A stretch of 64,000 bases of DNA, taken from positions 2,542,001 through 2,606,000 of the forward strand of contig NC_020891.1 of assembly GCF_000355695.1 (NCBI RefSeq), written 5' to 3'. This stretch comes from Clavibacter nebraskensis NCPPB 2581. Its GTDB lineage: Bacteria > Actinomycetota > Actinomycetes > Actinomycetales > Microbacteriaceae. A program made the position numbers and the translations under genes. Positions 18,807 to 29,159 of the stretch are shown in pieces (position 1 is the stretch's first letter; each line of letters begins with the position of its first letter). The notes beneath the pieces are model-generated. The model ran no database searches. It was not told the origin of the DNA and saw only the letters and a list, made by a program, of their open reading frames with translations.

Positions 18807-19182
18807 CGAGCTCCTCCGCGACCCGGCGCAGCAGCGCCGCGATCTTCCGGCCGTGAGCCTCCTCGGGGTAGCGGCCTCGCTTCAGGCCGGTGCCGATGCC
18901 GTCGAGCACCTTCACGAGGTCCTCCACGATGACGGCCATGTCGTCGGCGGGCTTGCGGGACATGCGGGCGAGCGAGGGCGGGGCGTCGAGGATCCGCGCG
19001 GAGAGCGCCTGCGCGCCGCGCTTGCCGTCCGCGATGCCGAACTCGAGCCGGGTGCCGGCCTTCACGCCGGCGACGCCCGAGGGCAGGGCCGACGCGTGCA
19101 GGAAGACCTCCTGGCCGTCGTCCGAGCTGATGAACCCGAACCCCTTGTCCTCGTCGTAGAACTTCACCTTGCCGGTGGGCAT
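18799..19182 (-). CDS. Cold-shock domain protein with C-terminal extension
   Basis: A 127-residue protein. Residues 1-65 are a cold-shock domain with RNP1 (KGFGFIS) and RNP2 (VFLHASAL). The following ~60 residues (from DAPPSLARMSRKPADDMAVIVEDL) are a helical extension absent from plain CspA, as in the actinobacterial CspB type. It probably binds single-stranded RNA or DNA. A TAGACT -10 box lies about 50 nt upstream, and a purine-rich GGAAGAGG acts as ribosome site. It is the first gene of an operon with DUF3027. Confidence 0.87.
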   Translation of the reverse strand: MPTGKVKFYDEDKGFGFISSDDGQEVFLHASALPSGVAGVKAGTRLEFGIADGKRGAQALSARILDAPPSLARMSRKPADDMAVIVEDLVKVLDGIGTGLKRGRYPEEAHGRKIAALLRRVAEELDA

Positions 19183-19328
19183 GCGATCCTCTTCCCTCGC
19201 CCCGGAGGGGCTCGATGTGCTGGTGGGCGGTCCAGTCTATTCGCCGGCGCTCCGACCGGCCCGGCGCCATCGGCGTGCGGCCGCGGGCCCGCTGTCACGT
19301 GCGACGCGCCCGGGCGCGTGCCACGGCG

Positions 19329-19334
19329 TAGTCT
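19329..19334 (+). promoter_or_regulatory. -10 box (TAGTCT) of leaderless promoter
   Basis: TAGTCT sits 6 nt before the ATG of the small membrane protein at 19341. Confidence 0.45.
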
Positions 19335-19340
19335 GAGCGG

Positions 19341-19610
19341 ATGGCATCCGAGACCGCACCGAGCGAGGGACGGGCCGAGCGCGTCCTCGCGTACATGCTC
19401 GCCGGGATCCTGCTGGTCGCGGTCCTCAGCATCCTCGCGATCCTGCTGGCACCGCTCATCTCCGTCGACGCGTCGCAGTACAGCACCCCCCTGTGGCAGG
19501 TCATCCTGCTGCTGCCGGCCGTGGGCATCCCCATCGCCGCTCTCCTCTTCATCGCGATCCTCATCATCAGCGTCCGCCGCCGACGTCGCATGGACGGCAC
19601 GTCCCGCTAG
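19341..19610 (+). CDS. Small two-helix membrane protein
   Basis: An 89-residue protein with two hydrophobic helices (~18-38 and ~50-76), the second followed by the basic tail VRRRRRMDG, which predicts that end in the cytoplasm. I do not recognise a family. It lies 10 bases before the helicase-associated gene and may be co-transcribed with it and XPB, so its 3' neighbours are DNA-repair genes; a functional link is only a possibility. The start is supported by the TAGTCT box. Confidence 0.6.
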   Translation: MASETAPSEGRAERVLAYMLAGILLVAVLSILAILLAPLISVDASQYSTPLWQVILLLPAVGIPIAALLFIAILIISVRRRRRMDGTSR

Positions 19611-19620
19611 CGGGACGACC

Positions 19621-21507
19621 ATGACCGACGCCCTCGCGCTCGCGGCCCGCCTGCGCGCGCTCGACGACGCAGCGCTCGCCGCCCTGGTGCGCGACCGCGG
19701 CATCGACGCCGCCCGCGTCGCCGACCTCTTCGACCTCGCGGACGCGCTGCTCGCCCCTGAGGCCGTCGCGCGGGCCATGGAGCAGCTCGACCGCATGGCG
19801 CTGGCCGTGCTCGCCATCGCCGCCGAGGAGGGGGCGACCACGCAGCCCGTCGGCCTGGACGCGGTCCGCGACGCGCTCTCCCGCCGCTCGGGCGAGGACC
19901 CGCTGGATCCGGCGGGTCTGGCGGACGCCGCCCGCCGCGCCGCGGACACGCTCCTCGCCGTCGTCGACGACAAGGGCATCACGACGCATCCGGAGGTCGC
20001 GGCCGCCCTCGCCGCCTGGCCCGCGGCCGGCCTCCCGGGTGCGGACGAGCTGACCCGCCTCGCCCCTCCCGCGCCGCTCGCCGCCGTCCCGCGCGTCGAT
20101 CCCGAGGAGGTCGACCGGAGGGCGGGCGAGAGCGCCTTCCGCTCGGTGGTGTCCGTCGCCGCCCTCATCGAGGAGCTGGACCGCGAGCCGGCGCGCGAGC
20201 TGAGCCGCGGCGGCATGTCCCTGCCCGACGCGCGCCGACTGGCTGCCGCGCTCGGCGCGGACCTCGACGACGTCCCCGTCCACCTGTCCCTCGCCGAGCG
20301 CGCGGCGCTCGTGGTGCGTTCCGGCCGCACCTGGTCCACGGCCGCGACGGCGGCCGCCTGGTCCGCGCGACCGACCGCCGGACGATGGGAGGCACTCGCC
20401 GCCGCCTGGCTCGACGCGCTGGCACCCGCGACACGCGAGATCCTCGCCGAGCGCGCCGACGCGTCGTGGGGAGCGGGGCTCGTCGACAGCGTCCTCTGGC
20501 GCTTCCCCGGCGGATCCGCGTGGATCGGCGAGCGCATCACCGCCTTCACGCGCGACGCCGGCCTCCTCGGCATCACGACGGGCGACGTCCCGAGCTCCGC
20601 GGGCCGCGCCCTCCTCACGACGGGACCCGGAGCCGCCTCCGCCGCGCTCGCGCCGCACCTGCCCGCCGAGGTCGATCGGGTCTACCTGCAGCACGACCTC
20701 ACCGTCGTCTCCCCCGGCCCGCTCGACCCGGCGGTCGAGTCGCGCCTGCTCGAGGTCGCCGACGCGGAGGGCCGGGGTCTTGCCGCCACCTACCGGATCT
20801 CCGCCGCATCCGTCACGCGCGCCCTCGCGTCCGGCGGGACGCCGGACGCCATCCGCGCCTTCCTGGCGGACGTCTCGCTGACCGGCATCCCCCAGCCCCT
20901 CGACTACCTCATCGACGAGGCCGCCGCCCGCTTCGGTCGCCTCCGCGTCCGTCCGGCGTCACCCTCCGACGCGGTCCCGGACGCCCGGACCGCGATCGTC
21001 TCCGAGGACGGGCCGCTGCTCGCCACCCTCCTCGTCGACCGCGACCTCGCGCCGCTGCGGCTCGTGCGCGCGGCCGACGCGGTGCTCACGTCGGCCGCAT
21101 CGCCCGACGCCGTCGAGCGCGCGCTCGCGGCCGCCCGGCTCGCGCCCGTCCGCGAGGACGAACTGGGCCGCCGCATGGCACCGTCCGGTCGGACCGCACC
21201 GACCCCGCACGCCGTCGCGGATCCCGAGCCCGATGCGGCCGACACCCTCGTCGCCCGCGTCCGCGCGACCGACGGCCCCGACGACGGAGCGGCGTGGACC
21301 ACGCGCCAGCTCGAGGTGGCGATCCGCGCCAAGGCCGCCCTCCGCGTCCGCGTCCGCATACCCGACGGCCGCGAGGTGGAGCACGTGCTCGAGCCCTCCA
21401 GCATCGCCGGCGGTCGGCTGCGCGCCCGCGACCGGGTCGCCGACGTCGAGCGCACCCTCCCCCTCTCGAGCATCCTGGCGATCTCCGCCGGACCGGCGAC
21501 CGCGTGA
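19621..21507 (+). CDS. Helicase-associated (Helicase_C_3-like) domain protein
   Basis: A 628-residue protein of the kind found next to XPB in many actinobacteria and annotated as helicase-associated. The N terminus (ALAARLRALDDAALAALVRDRG) begins a run of Ala/Leu/Arg-rich helices. The central region (~340-480) contains YLQHDLTVVSPGPLD and TYRISAASVTRALASGG, characteristic of Helicase_C_3. No Walker motifs are present, so it is a partner and not a helicase. XPB starts 20 bases downstream. Start ATG at 19621 directly follows the upstream gene's stop. Confidence 0.75.
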   Translation: MTDALALAARLRALDDAALAALVRDRGIDAARVADLFDLADALLAPEAVARAMEQLDRMALAVLAIAAEEGATTQPVGLDAVRDALSRRSGEDPLDPAGLADAARRAADTLLAVVDDKGITTHPEVAAALAAWPAAGLPGADELTRLAPPAPLAAVPRVDPEEVDRRAGESAFRSVVSVAALIEELDREPARELSRGGMSLPDARRLAAALGADLDDVPVHLSLAERAALVVRSGRTWSTAATAAAWSARPTAGRWEALAAAWLDALAPATREILAERADASWGAGLVDSVLWRFPGGSAWIGERITAFTRDAGLLGITTGDVPSSAGRALLTTGPGAASAALAPHLPAEVDRVYLQHDLTVVSPGPLDPAVESRLLEVADAEGRGLAATYRISAASVTRALASGGTPDAIRAFLADVSLTGIPQPLDYLIDEAAARFGRLRVRPASPSDAVPDARTAIVSEDGPLLATLLVDRDLAPLRLVRAADAVLTSAASPDAVERALAAARLAPVREDELGRRMAPSGRTAPTPHAVADPEPDAADTLVARVRATDGPDDGAAWTTRQLEVAIRAKAALRVRVRIPDGREVEHVLEPSSIAGGRLRARDRVADVERTLPLSSILAISAGPATA

Positions 21508-21514
21508 GCGCGCC

Positions 21515-21520
21515 TAGGCT
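21515..21520 (+). promoter_or_regulatory. -10 box (TAGGCT) of leaderless promoter for the XPB helicase
   Basis: TAGGCT lies between the two helicase genes, 7 nt before the ATG at 21528. Confidence 0.45.
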
Positions 21521-21527
21521 GGCGGGC

Positions 21528-23168
21528 ATGCCCGACGGCCCCCTCATCGTCCAGAGCGACCGCACCGTCCTCCTCGAGGTGGCGCACGCGGACGCGGAGG
21601 ACGCGCGACACGAACTCGCCGTGTTCGCGGAGCTGGAGCGCGCGCCGGAGCACATCCACACGTACCGGATCACCCGGCTCGGCCTCTGGAACGCACGCGC
21701 CGCCGGGCACACCGCCGCGGACATGCTCGCGACCCTCGAGCACTACTCCCGGTTCCCCGTGCCGCAGTCGGTCACCGTGGACGTGACGGACACCGTCGGC
21801 CGCTACGGACGCCTGGCCATCGGGCGCGACGCCGACGGCGGGCTGCAGATCTCGAGCACCGAGTCCGCGGTCCTGTCGGAGGTCGCGAGCTCCCGCCGCA
21901 TCGCGCCGCTGCTCACCGAGCGCGTCGACGCGACGACCTACCGCGTGCAGGCCTGGGCGCGCGGCCAACTCAAGCAGGAGCTCGTGAAGATCGGCTGGCC
22001 CGCCGAGGACCTCGCCGGCTACACGCCCGGCACGCCCCACGACATGGCGCTCGTGGAGGACGGCTGGACGCTGCGGGACTACCAGGCGGACGCGGTCGAC
22101 CACTTCCTCGACGGCGGATCCGGCGTCGTCGTCCTCCCCTGCGGCGCCGGCAAGACGCTCGTCGGCGCCGCCGCCATGTCCCGCGCCAAGACGACCACGC
22201 TGATCCTCGTCACGAACACGGTGTCGGCGCGCCAGTGGCGCTCCGAGCTGCTCACGCGCACGACGCTCACGGAGGACGAGATCGGCGAGTACTCGGGCCA
22301 GTCCCGCGAGGTCAAGCCGGTCACCATCGCGACGTACCAGATCCTCACCGCCAAGAGGAAGGGCGAGTACGCCCACCTGGCGCTCCTCGACGCGCTCGAC
22401 TGGGGCCTCGTCGTCTACGACGAGGTGCACCTCCTGCCCGCGCCCGTCTTCAAGCTGACCGCGGACCTCCAGGCCCGCCGCCGCCTCGGCCTCACGGCCA
22501 CGCTCGTGCGGGAGGACGGCCGCGAGGGCGACGTCTTCAGCCTCATCGGCCCGAAGCGGTTCGACGCGCCGTGGAAGGAGATCGAGGCGCAGGGCTTCAT
22601 CTCCCCCGCCGAGTGCTTCGAGGTGCGCATCGACCTGCCCGACGACGACCGCCTGGTCTACGCCGCCGCCGCGGACGACGAGCGCTACCGCCTCGCCGCC
22701 ACGGCGCCCGCCAAGCTCGACGTGACGCGCGCGCTGGTCGAGCGCCACCGCGGCGAGAGCATCCTCGTCATCGGCCAGTACCTGGAGCAGATCGACGAGC
22801 TCGCGGAGGCGCTCGGCGCCCCGAAGCTCACGGGCGCGACGCCCGTGGCCGAACGCGAACGGCTCTACCAGGCGTTCCGCGACGGCACGGAGCGCGTGCT
22901 CGTGGTCAGCAAGGTCGCCAACTTCTCGGTGGACCTGCCCGACGCCACGGTGGCCATCCAGGTGTCCGGCTCGTTCGGGTCCCGCCAGGAGGAGGCCCAG
23001 CGCCTCGGTCGCCTGCTCCGCCCGGAGGCGTCCGGCCTGTCCGCGAGCTTCTACACGCTCGTCTCCCGCGACACCGTCGACCAGGACTTCGCGCAGAACC
23101 GGCAGCGCTTCCTCGCGGAGCAGGGCTACAGCTACACGATCCTCGACGCTGCCGGCATCGCCGCCTGA
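21528..23168 (+). CDS. DNA repair helicase XPB (superfamily 2)
   Basis: A 546-residue XPB-type ATP-dependent 3'-5' helicase. The N-terminal MPDGPLIVQSDRTVLLEV is closely like the mycobacterial enzyme and fixes the ATG at 21528 over a GTG at 21504. Walker A is LPCGAGKTLVGAA near residue 205, the DEVH box is VVYDEVHLLPAP near 300, and motif VI is FGSRQEEAQRLGRLLRP near 485. It probably acts in nucleotide excision repair with the helicase-associated protein encoded just upstream. Complete and of family length. Confidence 0.92.
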   Translation: MPDGPLIVQSDRTVLLEVAHADAEDARHELAVFAELERAPEHIHTYRITRLGLWNARAAGHTAADMLATLEHYSRFPVPQSVTVDVTDTVGRYGRLAIGRDADGGLQISSTESAVLSEVASSRRIAPLLTERVDATTYRVQAWARGQLKQELVKIGWPAEDLAGYTPGTPHDMALVEDGWTLRDYQADAVDHFLDGGSGVVVLPCGAGKTLVGAAAMSRAKTTTLILVTNTVSARQWRSELLTRTTLTEDEIGEYSGQSREVKPVTIATYQILTAKRKGEYAHLALLDALDWGLVVYDEVHLLPAPVFKLTADLQARRRLGLTATLVREDGREGDVFSLIGPKRFDAPWKEIEAQGFISPAECFEVRIDLPDDDRLVYAAAADDERYRLAATAPAKLDVTRALVERHRGESILVIGQYLEQIDELAEALGAPKLTGATPVAERERLYQAFRDGTERVLVVSKVANFSVDLPDATVAIQVSGSFGSRQEEAQRLGRLLRPEASGLSASFYTLVSRDTVDQDFAQNRQRFLAEQGYSYTILDAAGIAA

Positions 23169-23230
23169 CCGGGGCAGGGCACCCGCCACAGTCTGTTCCT
23201 AGCATCCAGGTGGCTCCCAGCGAGTGCGCA

Positions 23231-23236
23231 GATACT
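23231..23236 (+). promoter_or_regulatory. -10 box (GATACT) of probable leaderless promoter
   Basis: GATACT sits 7 nt before the ATG of the response regulator at 23244. Confidence 0.4.
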
Positions 23237-23243
23237 TCATCCC

Positions 23244-23936
23244 ATGAGCGATGGCCCGAAGATCCTTATCGTCGATGACGAACCCAACATCCGCGACCTG
23301 CTGACCACGAGCCTCCGGTTCGCCGGGTTTGCGGTCCGCGCCGTCGGCAACGGCGCCCAGGCCATCTCGGCCGTCCTCGAGGAGGAGCCCGACCTCATCA
23401 TCCTCGACGTGATGCTGCCGGACATGAACGGGTTCGGCGTCACCAAGCGCCTCCGTGCCGCCGGCTACACGGCGCCCATCCTGTTCCTCACGGCGAAGGA
23501 CGACACCGAGGACAAGATCACGGGCCTCACCGTCGGCGGCGACGACTACGTCACCAAGCCGTTCAGCCTCGACGAGATCGTCGCGCGCATCAAGGCGATC
23601 CTCCGCCGCACGATGCACGCGGACGAGGACGCGATCATCCGCGCCGGCGAGCTCACGATGGACCAGGACACGCACGAGGTCCTCGTGGGCGAGGAGCCCA
23701 TCGAGCTGAGCCCCACCGAGTTCAAGCTGCTCCGCTACCTGATGCTCAACCCCAACCGCGTGCTCTCGAAGGCCCAGATCCTGGACCACGTGTGGGAGTA
23801 CGACTTCAACGGCGACGCCGGCATCGTCGAGTCCTACATCTCCTACCTGCGCCGCAAGCTCGACCAGCACTCCTCGGAGCCGGTCATCCAGACCAAGCGC
23901 GGCTTCGGCTACATGCTCAAGGCCGCCAAGTCCTGA
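23244..23936 (+). CDS. OmpR/PhoB-family response regulator (TrcR/PhoP-like)
   Basis: A 230-residue regulator. The receiver domain (~6-118) has the acidic pair in IVDDEPN, the phospho-acceptor Asp in LIILDVMLPDMNG near residue 55, and Lys in YVTKPFSLDE. The C-terminal winged helix (~135-228) has LSPTEFKLLRYLMLNPNRVLS and SYISYLRRKLD. The histidine kinase gene follows 122 bases downstream and is its likely partner. The -10 box GATACT suggests a leaderless mRNA. The signal and targets are unknown; the similarity is to mycobacterial TrcR and PhoP. Confidence 0.88.
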   Translation: MSDGPKILIVDDEPNIRDLLTTSLRFAGFAVRAVGNGAQAISAVLEEEPDLIILDVMLPDMNGFGVTKRLRAAGYTAPILFLTAKDDTEDKITGLTVGGDDYVTKPFSLDEIVARIKAILRRTMHADEDAIIRAGELTMDQDTHEVLVGEEPIELSPTEFKLLRYLMLNPNRVLSKAQILDHVWEYDFNGDAGIVESYISYLRRKLDQHSSEPVIQTKRGFGYMLKAAKS

Positions 23937-24058
23937 CCCTGCCGGGCCCCTGGGGGTCCGCACCACCCGGACGGCCGGCCGCTCCCCGAGCGCCCGGCCG
24001 TCCGCACATGCTGGGTCGCCTATCCTCGTGACTCAGGTCAGCGAGACGGGAACACGAG

Positions 24059-25819
24059 GTGCGGCCAGTGCACGACTACGTGTCGGAGAAGTGGAACAAC
24101 GTCTCCCTGCGCACCAAGATCACGAGCGTCACGGTGCTCCTGCTCCTGCTGGGCCTCCTCGTGTCCGGTGCCGGCACCATGTACCTGCTGCGCCAGCAGA
24201 TGGTCAGCCAGCTCGACGCGCAGCTCCGGGTCACGATCACGCAGCTCCCGAAGGTGCTCAATACCGACGCGACGATGCCGGACACGTTCACGCAGGAAGA
24301 CGTGGCAACCGCGGATCCGGCCTGGTTCGTGGTCCTCCTCGACGCCCAGGGCGACGTGCTCGCCGACAACTGGACGGGCGACTCCGCCGAGCACCCGCGC
24401 GTCTTCGGCCTCGACCTGGCCCGGGCCTCCCAGATCAACAACGAGATCGTCGTCTTCTCGGACAACTCCGGCAAGAAGGCGTGGCACGGCATCGTCCGGG
24501 TGTCGCAGAACGCATCGCCGGACGCGATGGAGTACTCGACGCTCGTCGTCGCCCGGCCGCTCGAGCAGGTGGACGACCTCGTCGCCACGTACATCGTCAT
24601 CTTCGCGAGCTTCGGCCTCGCCGTCGTCGTGCTCGGCGCCGCGGTCACCCGCATGCTGGTGACCAGCACGTTCGGCCCCCTCCGCGAGGTCGAGCGCACC
24701 GCGGCCGCCATCGCGGGCGGCGACTTCAGCCAGCGCCTCGGAGGTGCCACCCCGAACACCGAGGTCGGTCGCCTCAACCGCTCCCTCAACATGATGCTCA
24801 GCCGGATCGACCGCGCCTTCGCCGACCGCGCGAAGACCATCGACCAGATGCGGCGCTTCGTCGGCGATGCCAGCCACGAGCTCCGGACGCCGTTGGTCTC
24901 GGTGCGCGGCTACGCCGAGCTGTATCGCATGGGGGCGCTGCAGACGCCCGAGGACGTGTCGCAGGCCATGGAGCGCATCGAGAAGGAGGCCATCCGCATG
25001 GGCGGGCTGGTCGAGGACCTCCTGGAGCTCGCACGGCTGGACGAGACCAAGCCTCTGCAGCTCGCGCCCGTCGACCTCTACCCCATCGCCCGCGACGCCG
25101 CTCTCGACGCGATGGCCTCCTCCCAGACCCGCACCGTCACGGCGCTCCCGCCGGTGCTCGTCAACCCCGTCGGCCCGATCCTCGACGCCGACGGCCTCGA
25201 GCCCACGCAGGAGCTGTCGTCGGACCCGCAGCGCGGCACCGGGGGCGCGTCGGGCAGCGACGCGACCGGGCCCATCGCCTTCGCCGGCGCCACCCTGTCC
25301 CGGTTCCGCGCCCGCCGCTCGCGCCGCCCCGGCGATACGGCGACCGACGCCCTCGCCCCTGTCCGCCCCGGCGACGACGACGCGCCCGTCCCCGCCGAGG
25401 GGTTCGCCATGGTCCAGGCGGAAGAGAACAAGATCCGGCAGGTGGTGACCAACCTCATCGGCAACGCCGTGCGCTTCACGCCCGCCGGCAGCCCGATCGA
25501 CCTGGCGACCGTCGTCGACGAGGCCGCACGGGAGGCGCGCATCGAGGTCCGCGACCACGGGGACGGCGTGCCTCCGCAGATCCGGGAGAAGATCTTCCAG
25601 CGCTTCTGGCGCGCCGACACGTCCCGCACACGGGAGACCGGCGGCAGCGGGCTCGGCCTCGCCATCGTGTCCGCCATCGTCGCCGCGCACCGCGGCAGGG
25701 TCGACGTCGTCGAGACCGAGGGCGGGGGCGCCACCTTCCGCGTGATCCTGCCCCTCCTCCCCAGCTCCGACTCCTCCACGACCTCCACGCCCAGCGCCCC
25801 GGCCGCCCCTGCGTCCTGA
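24059..25819 (+). CDS. HAMP-domain sensor histidine kinase with long insert
   Basis: A 586-residue membrane kinase: TM1 ~residues 20-45, extracellular sensor ~46-175, TM2 ~178-200, HAMP ~201-255, H-box DASHELRTPLVSVRG near 270, N-box LIGNAVRFTPAG near 464, G-boxes DHGDGVPP and GGSGLGLAI near 500-530. H-box and N-box are ~190 residues apart, roughly 80 more than usual; the extra segment is low-complexity (QRGTGGASGS, RFRARRSRRPGD). The tail is Ser/Thr/Pro-rich. GTG at 24059 was kept; GTGs at 24068 and 24080 are possible. It pairs with the upstream response regulator. Confidence 0.85.
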   Translation: MRPVHDYVSEKWNNVSLRTKITSVTVLLLLLGLLVSGAGTMYLLRQQMVSQLDAQLRVTITQLPKVLNTDATMPDTFTQEDVATADPAWFVVLLDAQGDVLADNWTGDSAEHPRVFGLDLARASQINNEIVVFSDNSGKKAWHGIVRVSQNASPDAMEYSTLVVARPLEQVDDLVATYIVIFASFGLAVVVLGAAVTRMLVTSTFGPLREVERTAAAIAGGDFSQRLGGATPNTEVGRLNRSLNMMLSRIDRAFADRAKTIDQMRRFVGDASHELRTPLVSVRGYAELYRMGALQTPEDVSQAMERIEKEAIRMGGLVEDLLELARLDETKPLQLAPVDLYPIARDAALDAMASSQTRTVTALPPVLVNPVGPILDADGLEPTQELSSDPQRGTGGASGSDATGPIAFAGATLSRFRARRSRRPGDTATDALAPVRPGDDDAPVPAEGFAMVQAEENKIRQVVTNLIGNAVRFTPAGSPIDLATVVDEAAREARIEVRDHGDGVPPQIREKIFQRFWRADTSRTRETGGSGLGLAIVSAIVAAHRGRVDVVETEGGGATFRVILPLLPSSDSSTTSTPSAPAAPAS

Positions 25820-25827
25820 CCACCGCG

Positions 25828-25833
25828 TAACCT
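25828..25833 (+). promoter_or_regulatory. Candidate -10 box (TAACCT) for the WXG100 gene
   Basis: TAACCT lies 32 nt before the ATG at 25866, followed by a short leader with the strong SD AAGGAGGAG. Confidence 0.4.
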
Positions 25834-25865
25834 CCGCCCGTCCCACGACGAGAAGGAGGAGACGC

Positions 25866-26156
25866 ATGACGAGGTACCAGGTGGACAGCGAGGCCGTCCT
25901 GTCGGCGACCGCAGCCGTCCAGGGCAGCATCGGCCGCATCCAGGCGGAGGTGGCGGGCCTTCACGGCCAGCTCGCCGACCTGCAGGGATCGTGGTCCGGC
26001 AGCGCGGCCACGGCCTTCCAGGGCGTGGTGGCCGAGTGGAAGGGCACGCAGCAGCGCGTCGAGGAGGCCCTGGCGAGCATCAACCAGGCCCTGAGCTCCG
26101 CCGCCCGGCAGTACGCGGAGGTGGAGGAGGGCAACGCCCGCATGTTCGCGCACTAG
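25866..26156 (+). CDS. WXG100 family type VII secretion-type protein
   Basis: A 96-residue helical-hairpin protein with the defining W-x-G turn in LQGSWSGSAATAF near residue 42 and a C-terminal YAEVEEGN, which fits the YxxxD/E export signal. It is the size of EsxA. SD AAGGAGGAG precedes the ATG. No EccC ATPase, partner Esx protein or LXG toxin is encoded nearby, so it is an orphan here and would need a secretion system elsewhere in the genome. Two hairpins follow. Confidence 0.88.
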   Translation: MTRYQVDSEAVLSATAAVQGSIGRIQAEVAGLHGQLADLQGSWSGSAATAFQGVVAEWKGTQQRVEEALASINQALSSAARQYAEVEEGNARMFAH

Positions 26157-26195
26157 CGCGATGCGGCGGCCGCCATCCGCCGCAGGAGGAGCCCT

Positions 26196-26243
26196 GCACG
26201 ACGAAGCGGACGGCCCCGTGAGGGACCGCCCGCTTCGTCGTGC
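26196..26243 (+). terminator. Terminator after the WXG100 gene
   Basis: A 14-bp perfect stem (26196-26209 with 26230-26243) with partial pairing inside the loop, 40 bases after the stop. It may act in both directions. Confidence 0.6.
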
Positions 26244-26256
26244 TGATCGTGCTGGC

Positions 26257-26282
26257 GGGCCGGAGCGCTGCCGCTCCGGCCC
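26257..26282 (-). terminator. groEL terminator
   Basis: An 11-bp perfect stem (26257-26267 with 26272-26282) and 4-nt loop, directly after the groEL stop on the minus strand. Confidence 0.65.
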
Positions 26283-26289
26283 GGTCGGA

Positions 26290-28023
<1,734 letters not shown>

Positions 28024-28103
28024 TCACAGGCCCGGGCCGCTCGGGACGCGGCGACGCCGTCGCCCGGACGGGCGGCGGCGTCGCCGTGGTGGAGGGGGTA
28101 CCG

Positions 28104-28322
28104 CTAGGCCAGCGTGACGTTCTCCGCCTGCAGGCCCTTGGAGCCCTGGCCGATCTCGAAGGCGACGCGCTGCCCCTCCTCCAGGACCTTGTAGCCGGAC
28201 ATCTCGATCGCCGAGTAGTGGACGAAGACGTCCTGCTGGGCAGGACCGCCCTCGACGGCGTCCACGGTGATGAACCCGAACCCCTTCTCCCCGTTGAACC
28301 ACTTCACGGTGCCGTTGGCCAT
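28104..28322 (-). CDS. Cold-shock protein CspA-type
   Basis: A 72-residue single cold-shock domain with RNP1 ([10 protein letters not shown]) and RNP2 (DVFVHYSAI). It melts RNA structures and binds single-stranded nucleic acid. The ATG at 28322 is preceded by GGAGAAG 5 nt upstream; an in-frame ATG at 28334 overlaps that site and is less likely. A TATCGT box at 28471-28476 suggests a leader of ~140 nt, in keeping with the long 5' leaders of cold-shock genes. Confidence 0.93.
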   Translation of the reverse strand: MANGTVKWFNGEKGFGFITVDAVEGGPAQQDVFVHYSAIEMSGYKVLEEGQRVAFEIGQGSKGLQAENVTLA

Positions 28323-28470
28323 GTGCTTCTCCATGTGCGAATGCGCGGTGTCGGGAGCGCGGTGCCGCCACCCCCGGGTCGGCCGCGGGGCCCTGCATCG
28401 GCCCCGCGCCACGCCCTCGGGACGTACGGCGCGCAGCACCTGGTCCGCGGCGGGCGTGCGACCAGGCAGC

Positions 28471-28476
28471 ACGATA
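28471..28476 (-). promoter_or_regulatory. Candidate -10 box (TATCGT) for cspA with ~140-nt leader
   Basis: TATCGT on the minus strand. A start site about 7 nt downstream would give a leader of roughly 140 nt before the ATG at 28322. The -35 is poor. Confidence 0.35.
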
Positions 28477-28551
28477 GACAGGGCGGGCGATGCCCCGTCG
28501 GGTTGCTCCACGGATGCGGCCGGGCGGGCTGGGGCGGAGTCGGGGGGCGGA

Positions 28552-29127
28552 TCAGCCCCTGGCGGCGTAGTCGGCGCCGAGCACGGCCGTCAGCTTGGAC
28601 GCCTGGGCCGCCGAGACGCCGGCCGCCGGCCGGAACTGCTCGGACTGCGCCACGTCGCCCACGCCCAGCTCGGCGACGAGGCCCCGGGCAGCGCCCTCGT
28701 CCGCTGCGTCGTAGTAGTAGACGGTGGTGGTGGCGATGTCGGTCGAGCTGGCGTTCAGACGCGAGCCGATCGCCCAGCCCTTCGTCTGCAGCGCGGTCGC
28801 GGCACGGGCGGAGAGACCCGACGTCCTCGTGCCGTTGAGGACCGTCACGACCATGCCGGGCACGGTGGTGGGAGCGACTGTCGGCTCCTCCGTGGGCGCC
28901 GCCGCATCCTCGGATGCGCCGCCGCTCGGGATGATGTCGGTGAACGAGACGCGGTCGTCGATGACGAAGAGCCCCACGACCCCGAGGCCCACGAGCAGGC
29001 CGGTCGCGAGCGCGGCCCAGGCGAAGGCGCGGACGCGGTGGTGCCGGGGACGGGGCGCGCGATGCGCGCCCACGCGGCTCAGGTCGCCGGGGACCTCGTC
29101 GAAGCGGTCGGGGGCGTGGGAGGGCAT
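28552..29127 (-). CDS. Membrane-anchored LytR C-terminal domain protein
   Basis: A 191-residue protein: ~35 basic residues, one transmembrane helix (~36-58, [19 protein letters not shown]), a Pro/Thr/Glu-rich stalk, then a LytR_C domain (~95-180) with [22 protein letters not shown] and [17 protein letters not shown]. LytR_C is a small extracytoplasmic domain often attached to wall-teichoic ligases; here it stands without the catalytic LCP domain. The gene probably forms a unit with the upstream DUF3263 gene, 32 bases away. Confidence 0.82.
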   Translation of the reverse strand: MPSHAPDRFDEVPGDLSRVGAHRAPRPRHHRVRAFAWAALATGLLVGLGVVGLFVIDDRVSFTDIIPSGGASEDAAAPTEEPTVAPTTVPGMVVTVLNGTRTSGLSARAATALQTKGWAIGSRLNASSTDIATTTVYYYDAADEGAARGLVAELGVGDVAQSEQFRPAAGVSAAQASKLTAVLGADYAARG

Positions 29128-29159
29128 GCGGGTCTCGTGTCTCCTCGGTGGGCGCGGGG

